Shown piece after piece: positions 1 through 11,067 of a stretch of 64,000 nucleotides of DNA. The DNA is from Pratylenchus scribneri (Eukaryota; Nematoda; Chromadorea; Rhabditida; Pratylenchidae). Below the pieces are notes generated by a model, which was given only the letters and a program-made list of their open reading frames with translations, did not search any database and was not told the origin of the DNA. Position 1 is the stretch's first letter; each line of letters starts with the position of its first letter. A program made the translations under genes and the position numbers. Location of the stretch: NCBI GenBank assembly GCA_030063045.1, contig JAQSEB010000058.1, positions 1,656,070 to 1,720,069 on the forward strand, read 5' to 3'.

Positions 1-1664
1 AGAGTAAGCCGAGGGCAGTTTTCTTCTTAAACAAATCTTTGCAAAAGCCTTTTGGCATTTTTTATCGAAAGACAAACAAAAACTTCTTTTCGGGGAAAAC
101 CAGTCTTCATTAGTCATCTCATCATCATCATGATGATTATCTAAACATTAAAATTTCCTAATATTTTTGAGTGAGCACAAAAAATACACTGGATAAAACA
201 CATTCGCTTTCTTTTCTTAAATATTCCAAATTTGTTGGCCATTTCCCCAGCGAATATATGTGAAAAAATAAATGCACGCAGGCAGCTAAAATAGAAAAAG
301 AATTAGGATAAGAGATTTGGTGAAATCTTTGATCCATTCACGCGGTGATCAATTTCACTGACAATTTGCAGAAAGTGGCAGGAAAATGGATATACGCGCC
401 CAAAAGCTAAAACCATCAATTTAGTTTTAACCCCATTACTCTCTACATATTTCCGGCACCATTTTCTCCGCTACTTAACATTCCAATACCTCTTTGTTTT
501 GCACCGTCAATTAGGATTGGCTTTCTACTGCATTCCAAAAATATCCGATAAACCATTGAACCTCGCTAAAATAATGCAAATTGTAATATCTTTTTTAGTA
601 AAATCTTTTTATATAAGCTTATGCTGCAATGTGCAATATTTCTCTCCCATTTTCTATAAAGGCTATTCAATAGAAAAAGCAAAAAGAATATCAATTTTCT
701 GTTTTGAAAATCAAAAATTATCATATTAATATTGCGATGATTAAGGTTATAACAACACAACTTTCATTATCCACTTTCTCCTGTGCTGTTTATTTTTTAT
801 AGATAAGCTTATTCAGAAATTAATAAATAAACCGGATCTTTATCGAAAAGGAAGCCAATTTCAAATTTATTGTACAATGCCACCTACTAAAAGAAATGTT
901 CCCAATTCCCATCCGTTTCATTTAATTTCCCTTTTGACGATCTCTAGACGAATGATCATCAGATTCGGCGGCGGTGAAAAGAGCGAAATGGAGAGAAAAA
1001 AAAGAATTGAAACCTCTGAATTCCGGTTCAAGAAGATCTTTCGATTGGAAATGAATTCAAAGAATAGATTAAATTGACGAATTCCAATTAAAAATAAAAC
1101 AATTTCTCAAACAAACAAATGTTTCTGACGGAAGCTTCTAAGCAATACTTTTTTATATCTATCCTCTTCTTTTCATCTTTAATTTTAATTTAAATACCTT
1201 TTTTAGTCCTTTCACCTTAAATTCCATATTTTTAAGATCGATTAATTTGCATAGGCTACATGTGAAATGAACTTAATTTTGCGCTTATGTTAGCGATTTA
1301 AAGGAAGGAAAAAAGCAAGTTGTTGATTTAAAGCGCAAGGTGAACTGGAATTTGGCGGCGATCTTCTTTTTCCATCTTACTTAATTCAAATCCAAATGCA
1401 TTGCGCGGAAAAGGAGTTGATGAGGTGTATTTGAGCTAAAATTGTTGAATGTTGACGACCTTGAAAGGAGGCAAAAGTACAAGTCGAACAAGTCAGTGTT
1501 GAGCGATTGTAAATAAAATTTTCAACATTCAATTATGGTTGTGGGTCATAGCAGGGTGCGCTAAAAAATTTTTCACAGAATAAATTTTGCATTTAAAACA
1601 CATTTTCAATCCGTTATCATTATCAAATATATGTATTTAGTATTTAATTATTTTTCTTTTACAG
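1..1664. other. AT-rich upstream region, no gene recognised
   Basis: No reading frame here resembles a known protein or chains into a spliced model. The short open frames at 499-729 and 877-1077 have no supporting splice sites and no recognisable motif. The stretch probably includes upstream control sequence of the gene that starts at 1801. A good splice acceptor, a pyrimidine run followed by ACAG, ends at 1664. It could be a trans-splice site or the end of a 5' UTR intron for that gene. Confidence 0.5.
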
Positions 1665-1800
1665 AGAGCAAAAGCCGATTTTGGCATTGGAGGATTTCAT
1701 ACACTTAATAATTTTTTATGGTACAATGGGAAATGGACTGACAAACGATTCAACAGATACAACAATCTACCATTCTTCTTAAAATCTATTAATCCAATTT

Positions 1801-4800
1801 ATGCAACATTCTTCAGCGTTTCATTGCCAATGTGCAGTGGCAATTTTTTATCGTTTTACCGTTTCTTCTACGATTCAACAATTTTTCACTTACAAGATTT
1901 TCCGGGTGTTCTTTAGAATCTTCCTCATATTTCTTTGCCTTGGTGATTGGCATACAGCTTTGGCAGTAAATAAACTTTTTAAATATGAATTAATTTATGA
2001 TTGAGAGCATATAACCCTTTTTATAATTCATTTCGGAAAACTGTGTTCTTAAGACTCGAATAATAAATATTTGTAGATTGGCTGAATTCACACCAGTTAT
2101 AAATATTAATTCTCAATTTTTTTTCAAATTTATAATTTATTTTTATTTAAAAATTTCATATAGCAACAACATTTGCCTTCCGCGACGGTGCTGGATTCTG
2201 AAAAACAATCATCACAGCTCGGCAAGAATCATCTAAATGGAATTAGAAGGCTTTCGATTGCATCTCAGGAAGATACATTGGAACACCGTCACCTTAGGCA
2301 TATTCCTTCTCCAATGGAACCAATAAAAAGGCCACGAACTTTGAATAATCAAATGGTGATTAATGGAGGCGGAGAGCCAAGGCCACCAATAGCTCAACAA
2401 TTACCGGTCTGTTCAATGGGATAATATTGAATTGATTAATTTTAATTTTCAGAAGGTGCCATTGAAGGAAATACCCAGCCCTGTTTTAGAAGAAGTCAAC
2501 GAACAGACAGTTTTTGATTTGAGTTCAGCAGAAGCCGAAGCATTAGCAAAAAAACTCTTACAAGTAATCTTAATTGATATTCTATGGTTGTTAATTGACT
2601 AAGGCTAAGATGTTTTGTTTATTTTTTTGCTCATCAGAGAAAGAAATGCACTTAGAATTTAGAAATACATTAGTACGTGCTGAAAATTAAATTGGAGATT
2701 AAGATTGAAATGAATCCTTTTCACTAAAAATGATAATTTTACAGAATGCTGGCATAGAACAAGAATTAGCCTCAAGGAACGAACAACAACAAGCGACACA
2801 TCAAAGAACATCATGGGAAAATAAAGAATCATCTGCTGCTGATGAGAGGAAGAATAAATTGTCAAGACCTCCATTATCTTCTCCGCCGCTTCATTCAGAG
2901 GAAGATGATTCGAATTTGTTGGATGGAGAAGGCAGGAAAACGATGGAGAGAATTCGGTCAAGATGGCGTAAAATTGGACCATTGTTAAAAACAAATACTT
3001 CCTCCTTGATTCCACTTCGGCGACTTCGACTGGTCCTATATAAAATCATAATTTGATGAAATTTTTTATAGGTTCAGCATCGGCGCAAACTGCAAAAAGA
3101 TTCGCGTCAAAGGCTTCAATCAAAAATATCTCTGCCATTGCCTTCTCCACCTACTCCTCAGCATGCAGCTACAGTAGAAAGGGCAACAAATGTGTCGAAA
3201 TCTGCAGAAATAACAAAGAAGTCTCTCTTACCACCAAATAGTATAACAAAGATTCCAATGGCCGCCCCAAGGGCACATCAGATGGCGGTAGGCTATTCTG
3301 CTGAACAACATCAAATAGCGAATGAATCTGGACAACGCCAACAACAGCAAGAATTGGTCAAAGGCAAGTAAACTTAACTATTGTTAGCTTTTAGGTGCAA
3401 AAAAATTGAGGAATATAAATTGAAATATTTGTACAAATTCTATAATGTGTACAGGATTCTTTCATTCCATAAAATTAAATTTAAAGCCAATTCTTGTCAA
3501 ATGCAAAATTTGACTAGCGAAAAAAATTGTATATTTCATTCCATCAGCAGCAGTTGATTTTTCATTATTACAAGGAGAATAAACTTCTCATGAGTGATTC
3601 AAAAATTAATAGCGGTTTACGCATTATCTCAAAAAATGCAAAATTATTTAACCATTTACTTTAAAGAGAATATAAAATAGAAACGGAAATTACCGTAAAT
3701 GCTCTTTTAATTCCCCACCTGCAGAGCTGATTACGACTCCGACTCCGGCTCCGACTCCAACTCCGACTCCGCTCCGAAGCTGGAGTCGGATTCGGAGTCG
3801 AAAATTGAAAAGGTCGGAGTCGGAGCTGGAGTCAAAATTTTCAAAGGTCGGAGTTGGGAGACGGAGTCAAAAATTTTGAGCGACTCCGGACTCCGGTCGA
3901 CTCCGGATTTTTATTTAAAATAATTGTATTTTTTACGGAATTTTTAAAAAAATTTCCCTTTTCAATTTTTTTAAAATTAATTTTTTTTGTTTTATTTTGA
4001 CTAAAATTGAAATTTTCGTATGGAAATTATATCATTTTCGAAAATCGATGTTAATTTTACACAAAAATGCCTCGGAGCCAAATCGAAATTACTTAAAAGA
4101 AATTTCTTCGGAGTCAAACTCCGGAGTCGGAGTCGAGCTTTAGAACGACTCCGGAGTTGGAGTCGAAGTCGGAGTCAAAAATTGGAAACCCAGGAGTCCG
4201 GAGTCGGAGCTAAATTTTTGAAAGGTCGGAGTCCGGAGTCGGAATCAAGATTTATGAAAAGCACAGCTCTGTTCCTCACTCTCCAATAATTCCGCATTCT
4301 CTAATAAAATAATTCCCCACACTTTGGGAAGGTTGAAAAATAATTCCCCATGGGGAATTAAAAGAGCATTTACGGTAGTTTGATTTTTATGAGAGAAATA
4401 ATTTGTTCAATACACTTACAAAAAAAAGAATGAAGAAAAAACATAGAAAATAGAATTGGGTAAAACAAAAAAAAATCAAAATTGTATAATTGATTGTAAA
4501 TAAAATGTTGATATCATTTCAATATTGAATTAACAAAATGGGCATTTCTAGAGATTCAAAAACCCCGGCAACAATTGAATAAACAGCATCCAAAAGATTG
4601 GGAACCAGCCGAACGAATGCTTCGTCATCGGCATCGAATCCGATTTGAACAACAACAACATAGAAAACGGCAAAGAAGACCACCAATTTTCAATGGACCC
4701 CTTTTGAGCGGTGTAGTTGAAAATGGCGCATCATCTAATGGGCAACAAAGACAATATGGTTTAAAAACGGAGCTAAGAGAGGGTCAACAAGGGAATCGAT

Positions 4801-7135
4801 TGGAGGAATTATTGGCTGAAGAAGAACAACTGACAAAACCGGAAGATTCTATTGGCACCAAATCAACAGAACCACATAATAATCGGCGACGTTTCCGACT
4901 TGTGCCAAACAAAGTGATATTCCGACCTCGGCTAAAAATTCGTCGTCCCCCTGGTCATCCAGAATCGGTTGGAGCCACAGTTGCCCGTGGAACTGATCAA
5001 CAAATAGGTGGACAACAACCAATTGCGATACCCTTCTTAAGCACCTTCCAATCAGCATCAGATTCTGTTATCCAGCCCGTAATTTTATATGATTCATTCA
5101 ACTTAATCTAAAATAGATCCCCATTCCACCTGCATTGGAAGAGCCACCACTGCGTATTGCATCTCCTCCTCCTTCCATGACAGCAACAATTGAGCCAATA
5201 GCAACTTTGCCACCACCATCTCCTCCAACATCAATTCCTCCTTCAATTCAGCCTTTGCCGGCACTGGAAATTGGTTCAATTGGGGAGCAACCGCCACAGA
5301 ATATTCAAGGTGGTCCGCCAACAATGTCTTCACGTACGTGAACCTGTTTATGGAAAATTGGGTAAAAAGAAATTTTTAGCTGAAACTACCACAACTACGA
5401 CAAAAGTCCCGAATTCAACACAACCTGCACCTGCTGGAAATGTAGGAACCGATGTTCTTCTATTGGGAGAATCAGCAGCAGGCAGTGGATTGATAGGCAA
5501 TTCGCCTGAAACCGATATTTTTCCACCGGGATTCTCTGACGGTTCAGGTTTCATAGGAGGTGCTGGCGGAGGCGATAACGGACTTGCATTTGGAGCAGAA
5601 GTGAATTTGAAAAAAGATGAATTTGGTGATAATTTTTCAAATTCAGTTGGGAACACCGCCACCCGGTTTCAAGGAGGCATTCGGGCTAAATGGTTTTGAA
5701 ACTAGCATTGGCTCATTTGGAGCAGAAACGACAACAACATTTTTTAGCTCAACAACAATTACTCAACCGAGCACCATTTCTACCACACAAATGCAAACAA
5801 CAACCCAATTATTGACAACGACATCCACACCAATGCCACCTCCTACAACAACAATCCCAATAATAACTTCACCAGCTCCATCACCACGCGTTGAAGAAGT
5901 GTTCATTATTCCAGAAAATTCTGGTTTAAGGCCTGTTTCTCCACCCAAGGAATTTCAGGGAAGCGGAGGTTTTGGAAGTCATGGGACAGTTGTGAGCAGC
6001 AGTGGCGGTGGTGGAAATGGATTTGGAGGAGGTGATTGGAAAAGCAAAAATAAACAATCATCAATTCATAACGAAAATTTTAAGGCGGTGGACGTCTGGA
6101 GCCTCCTCCACCTAATGCTCAAGTGGAGCCACCACAACAACCTTTAAAACCAGAGGACTTTTTCACGGGTGAATCCGCATTACAACCAAATAAATGGGGA
6201 CCGGAGGGCGATGGCTATGGCCCATCAGTGTTGCCGGGGGCGCCTATCCCACCAGCTCCAGCTGGTCCAGCTATTGGCGTTGGAGGGGCAGCTGCTGGAA
6301 TTCCTCTCCCTCCATTCAGGCCTTTACCAAATGCAATTGGTGGTGGGGCAGCTGCACCCGAACAACCTGTGGAAAATGAGGCTACAACGGTGAATAAAAT
6401 TAGGATTATTTATGGGAATTTGACCATGAAAAATGAAAATATAACCGGAAATAAATGTATGTAATTTTTTATTGAGACAAATCAGAAGAAATAAAAAAAT
6501 AGAAAATACTCCACAGATTCCCAGAAATCACACAGAGTCCCTATTTAATAATTTTAGGTGAAACCATCAGCCCTTTTGAACTTTCTAAATAAAGCGGACG
6601 AAGGTTTTAATCAAGTGATAACGCATTTTGAAAGAGGAACTCCGCTGGAAGCAGGTTTTTTTTTCTTTTTTTATTGGATTCAAAAATGATTTTTCTTTGT
6701 TTTTTAGCTGCCATTGACATTATGGAAGTGAGTGGTTGGGAATTGGGATGAGACTGTATTGTTTTTTTATTTAATAGGTCGCACTCGGAAGTCAAAAATT
6801 AGACAGCCAAGCAAAATTGCTTAGTCATGTGGACCGTGCAATTGGCTTGGATAATTTGCAACGCCTTCAGCGTTGGGCCAATACTGGAGGCGCATTCGAT
6901 TTAATCAAAGAACAGGTACTGTAAAAAAATTTTATTTAACTCCATTTAAAATAGAGAAAAGTAAAATTTTCAGGAATGCTCAAATTAAATAAATTTTCTT
7001 GTTTTTCAGTTCGCTAAAATTGCCAAGAATTATAAGCCACCACCGGAAACAGCCAATCTTTTTACCGTTCCACCTCAACTCGAATATCTGTTTCAACCAG
7101 GTTCATCATCAGGCAAGAGGCGAAAAAGAAGATGA
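1801..7135 (+). CDS. Predicted secreted Pro/Thr/Gly-rich protein of unknown function, 14 exons
   Basis: I do not recognise a family. Exons that keep frame throughout: 1801-1965, 2164-2406, 2453-2563, 2745-3032, 3072-3363, 4552-5078, 5117-5333, 5380-5600, 5647-6031, 6085-6389, 6558-6654, 6708-6727, 6778-6915, 7010-7135, giving about 1044 residues. Residues 35-55 are strongly hydrophobic and end in HTALA, so a signal peptide or anchor is likely, though the 34-residue lead before it is long. The middle is low complexity: Gln/Arg-rich, then proline-rich (about 540-615), Thr-rich and Gly-rich (about 690-815). The last 125 residues look folded, with a helical stretch containing DEGFNQVITHFERG and a basic end (KRRKRR). 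Intron 5 (3364-4551) must use a GC donor. The exon 10/11 junction is uncertain: a donor at 6457 with an acceptor at 6570 also keeps frame. A matrix or cuticle-associated role is only a guess from composition. Confidence 0.68.
3691..4377. mobile_element. TA-flanked non-autonomous element (MITE-like) with GGAGTC-repeat core
   Basis: Positions 3691-3716 and 4352-4377 are perfect 26-bp inverted copies of each other. The outermost TA on each side fits a TA target duplication, which leaves a 24-bp terminal inverted repeat starting CCGTAAATGC. That arrangement is typical of Tc1/mariner-type non-autonomous elements. The interior holds irregular GACTCC/GGAGTC hexamer repeats (about 3728-3905 and 4100-4250) that switch strand, so it can also fold back. 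No transposase frame is present. It sits inside intron 5 of the gene at 1801-7135, the GC-AG intron. The 89-codon open frame at 4020-4289 (Arg/Ser repeats) is only the hexamer repeat being read through. Confidence 0.85.
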
Positions 7136-7678
7136 TGACATTTTAAAAGAAACAAAGAAAAAACAATTGACCAAAAATGATGCTCAATATTAAACCAAAA
7201 ATTAACCCAATTTTAAGTGCAACACTTTCGTATTTAAAGCCATTAAAAATACAAAATCTACCCAATTCTCATTTCAACATTTTCATTACCAATTTAGATG
7301 GATTGAAATTGTAAAAGCAATAAAAAAATTTATAAATTAATTTATCATCATTTTTTGATTTTCTTGATTAACACTCATTTTCGCATGTAATTCATTTGTG
7401 GGAGTAAAAAATGCAAATGAAAAAAGAAGGAAATTGCCCAAGGAATGTGCAGGACAGACAATCAAATTTCAAATGATAAATGAAGAATGTAGAAAGGTTA
7501 ATTTAATTTAATATTATAATGGAAGAGGATTGACGATTGAGGGAAGGAAGAGTAAATCATTAATCTATGAAAATCAGGGATTTGGGAAGAAATATTGTAT
7601 TTCGTTGTGAATAATTTAGCTCTTTGTTCGGGAAAAAAGATTGTTCTGCTGAATTTGGCAGAATTCCTGGCGACTTGT
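7136..7678. other. Convergent intergenic spacer
   Basis: This 543-bp spacer separates the stop codons of two tail-to-tail genes. It holds the likely poly(A) signal of the left gene at 7319-7324 and no credible reading frame. No clear poly(A) hexamer was found for the minus-strand gene. Confidence 0.6.
7319..7324 (+). terminator. Poly(A) signal AATAAA for the gene at 1801-7135
   Basis: Canonical hexamer 184 bp after the stop codon, followed by an A/T-rich stretch. Confidence 0.5.
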
Positions 7679-9327
7679 TCAGCATTCGCCATTCTTCTTC
7701 CTTCCATTCACTTCCTCCTTCCTATTCAGCAAATTCTCCTTTTCCTGCTGCTGTTGCTGGCCATTCATCTGCTGCTGATCGTCGTGCTCAAAATGCCATC
7801 GATACAGTAACCATTCTTCGATGTCCGTCAAATTGGCGGCTTTTAGCTGAAATTTTTTGAATTATTATTTTGATAATGGAATTTTTAGATTTACCGATTC
7901 AAAGAAGGGTACATGCTGTGACTTAAAATCACTTGATTCTGGTGCTGTCCATTGGATTTTGGTGGCGCCCATCAATTTTGCCAGATTACTCAATTCGATC
8001 ATTATTGATGTGCCTACACCCCTTCGACGATATAGTTTAGACACATAGATTTGGTCTAATTCCGGAAACTGAAAATGAAAAATATTTTAAAAAGATTTGA
8101 AAAAAAATATTAATTATTAAACTCACTTTTCCTTGCCAAGTGGAATATCCCTTCCTGTGGAAAAATGCCATTCCCAAAACTGGTGCTTCCGATTCGTTGG
8201 GAATTTCGTCAACTGCCTCGGCTGGAGCAGATATTTCTTGTCCATACACTATGATGGCACCCAAATGACCAGCAGCCAGTTGTTTTTTCGCTTTATTGTT
8301 CAATGGCTTATAGTGCTGTTTCCTATCTTCGCCAATCAATGAATTCCATTGGTTGACCAGTTTTTGGACCCGACATTCGCTGATTTGCCTGGAAGCATCC
8401 AAAAAAATCTAAAATAGATATTTCAATAAAAAAATATCATTTCATAAATTCTAACTCACTTCAATCTTTAATTTCTTGTCTTTTTGTTTGTATTTCGGTG
8501 GCAAAACTGTTGGCCAAGAATCTTGCTCCCAACGCCAACAAATTGATTTGTTCGTCTCTCTTTTGTCAGTCAGATCTTCAATGCCGGGAAGACGGTTGTA
8601 GAAATTCAGCGCACCGTAATTTGTTCGCAGAACACACCATTCCAAACATGGCAATCCGTGAATTGCAGCATTTTTTGAAACTTCGCGCAACAGTTGAATT
8701 CCTAGTCCACAACGTCGATAATGCGGCCTAATGTATAAGTCTTCCAAATGAACAATCTATAATAAAGGAGAGAATCAGTGAAATATTGTCCTCCAAAAAT
8801 ATTTCCACCCGGATCTCATTTTGATAAAATTTATTGTAATTTTAGTTAAAGATGGAATTGATATTTGCAAATAAAGATATAAAATTTACAAAAAAAGAGA
8901 TATTTATAGATTTTCATTTACCTCTCCTCTCTGGCTTGTGGAAGGCTGCAAATAATAAACAGCATATGCCACCATTTCTCCCGATGTATTAACGGCCACA
9001 ACTGAATGCATTGCTGCCTCCCGGAAGTCTATTTCAATTTGATCGGCATCTATCTTCGGTCCATCTGGCATGTCTTGATGATCAGCAAGTTCTTGAATCA
9101 ATGCACGTAAATTTTTGGCATCCTCCGGTTTAGCTCTACGAATTTGAATGTTCTCCTTTTCGGTATTAGTGCCATTTGTTGTTGAGCAGCCATGCCTAAA
9201 TTAATATGTCAAAGTTTTTAATTAATTAAATGGTTTTAATTTTAACTAACTTTATATTCCCATTCTTGATGATCCCATTGGCAGATATTCCATCATTGAT
9301 AATCACCACAGATTCTTGCTTAACCAT
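7679..9327 (-). CDS. Tandem GNAT-domain N-acetyltransferase, 6 exons
   Basis: Minus-strand exons, 5' to 3': 9327-9251, 9195-8922, 8756-8460, 8408-8127, 8068-7895, 7846-7679. All introns are GT-AG and phases close, giving 423 residues. Two GNAT domains follow each other. Domain 1 (about 38-205) opens with IRRAKPEDAKNLRALIQELA, like diamine and thialysine acetyltransferases, and has the acetyl-CoA motif RRCGLG at 131-136. Domain 2 (about 215-395) has RRRGVG at 324-329 and ends with a LTDIEEWLLYRW strand typical of the GNAT C-terminus. The final 30 residues are Gln/Lys/Glu-rich. GNAT enzymes move acetyl from acetyl-CoA to an amine; the substrate here is not determined, and small polyamine-like amines are the best family guess. 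The start ATG at 9327 gives a short N-terminal lead before the fold. It converges with the gene on its right-hand 3' side (1801-7135). Confidence 0.88.
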
Positions 9328-10582
9328 TTTGACGAGAATGGTTGACCAGATTAATTTTAATAATTAGATGAAAATATTTAATCTAAAAATTTGAAATGAT
9401 TCTGAAATTTACTGATTGAGTAAATGGAAAAGATATTTTTCAAATACTGACTGGGAAAGGAAAAGGACGAATAGTTTTGGTACTTTGGACATAAAAGGGC
9501 AAAAGAGGCGTGGAACTAATTGTTTACTATAATACAGATTAGGATAAATTTAGATGGGAATATGGTAGTGGGAATGGGAAAAAATGAGGCACATGGTCCA
9601 TCCAAAACCACTTTTTAAAGGCAGAGTAAGGAGTAAGGACTAAAATAGATTATGGGCATTGATTGGCAGAAAGATTGATGAAATGGGCGGTCCGTAAAGG
9701 TAAAAGATCGTCCATTTTGTGTGACGGGAGGGCGCAGCATGGGACGGAAATGGAAGACGACGTTGTTTGTGAGCATTTAATCGTCGTATTTCGCTCCATT
9801 TCGCCGCCAATGATTAATGAATAATGATATTGGAGCGTTGATAACGATGATCAAATAGAATGTGGAGAAACATCTATTTTGTTTTCCATTTAGGAATATG
9901 AACTTTAAAAAATAACATTTTAATGTGCCTATTAAAGGGAGATTTGGGGGCAATTTTTGGAAAAATTTGAAATTAAAAAGGAGTAGAACTTTATTCAGAA
10001 GTTAAATTCTCCAAAATTCTTTCTAATCTTATCAAAGCTAATAAGAATAACTTGCTAAAGCGAGTTAAAGGTCGCGCTAAAAGTAATCATTTCGCCTTCA
10101 CTTCACAATGATTGATAGAAAAATAGTTGAAGGTATAAATGTGCGACTGCGCTCCCATGTCAACGAAAATCGGTGGAGTAGCAACGTGGTCTATGGGAAA
10201 ATTTTGTGAAGATGAGATTGCGGAATCGGAAGAGAAATCTTTGGGTGAATTAAATCGTAAACAACAAAAGCAATTGTTGGAAAATAATTGAGAAAATTAG
10301 AGGACGACAAATTGATAAAAATGATAAAATGATGAAATTTATAATTTATTATAGGATGAAGGGCATCAAAAATTAAGAATTCAGAAATTTATCATAAATC
10401 TCATTTAAATAATTTAAATAATTTGAAAATAAAAAATATGGGATAAATTCAATCCTATTCTCTACCATCATCAGCAGTTAGGAGGGAATAAACAAAAAAC
10501 CATTCAGAAAATGTGTGCAGATCGAATTTCTATAGGTATATTTATTGGCCATTTTTTCATATTTCACATTTTCACCGTCCGG

Positions 10583-10985
10583 GGTCATCTCCACAATAGA
10601 TAAAGGGCTATGCAATTATGGGCATGTCCACAATTCTGCAATTATGGGCGTTTACGACTATAACAAATCAGAAACTGATTTTAAACCCCACAAACCTTAT
10701 ACCATTTTGTAGATCTCATCGAGACGCATCGAATGATATATAATTTGCCATGGTTTGGTCAAAATTAAATGGTATTAAACCATTTTTCAAGTTTTTGGTT
10801 TAAAACTCTTTCATTTTGGGCCAAACCATAATAAATTATATACCATTAGATGCGTCTCGATGAAATCTACAAAATGGTATAAGGTTTGTTGGGTCTAAAA
10901 CCGGTTTATGATTTATTATAGTCGAAAACGCCTATAATTGCAGAATTGTGGACATGCCCATATTTGCAGAATTGTGGAGATGACC
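10583..10985. repeat. Long fold-back (inverted-repeat) element
   Basis: The left arm (10583 to about 10764) and right arm (about 10815 to 10985) are imperfect reverse complements over about 170-180 bp, with a loop of about 50 bp. The terminal 15 bp match exactly (GGTCATCTCCACAAT and its complement). Each arm contains direct repeats of a motif like CCACAATTCTGCAATTATGG. No coding capacity and no clear target-site duplication were seen. It is most likely a non-autonomous DNA transposon or fold-back element. Confidence 0.85.
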
Positions 10986-11044
10986 TAGCACCCATTTTCA
11001 CACACAAACACATATTTCACTCATTTTATTAATAAGTCACAAAT

Positions 11045-11057
11045 TTAATTTCCCCAG
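11045..11057 (+). promoter_or_regulatory. Candidate SL trans-splice acceptor
   Basis: A pyrimidine-rich stretch ending in CCCCAG lies 10 bases before the ATG of the amnionless homologue. In nematodes this placement is typical of spliced-leader addition sites. No leader sequence itself is encoded here. Confidence 0.5.
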
Positions 11058-11067
11058 GCAAAATCAA

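Larger units (their letters stand above)
9328..11067. other. Divergent intergenic region between the GNAT and amnionless genes
   Basis: This 1.74-kb region lies between two divergently transcribed genes and should hold both promoters. No protein frame is credible. A 403-bp fold-back element occupies 10583-10985 and a trans-splice-like acceptor lies just before 11068. I could not pick out a specific promoter motif. Confidence 0.55.

Noticed and set aside
3364..3369. GT donor at 3368 for intron 5 of the first gene
   Set aside because: It leaves phase 2 and meets a stop in the next exon; the GC donor at 3364 gives phase 1 and an open frame.
4020..4289. 89-codon Arg/Ser-rich frame
   Set aside because: It is a read-through of the GGAGTC hexamer repeat inside an intronic element.
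5626..5646. 21-nt intron with donor GTGATA
   Set aside because: It is too short to be spliced. The donor at 5601 gives a 46-nt intron and the same acceptor with correct phase.
7624..7860. Plus-strand frame of 78 codons
   Set aside because: It is the antisense shadow of the last exon of the GNAT gene.
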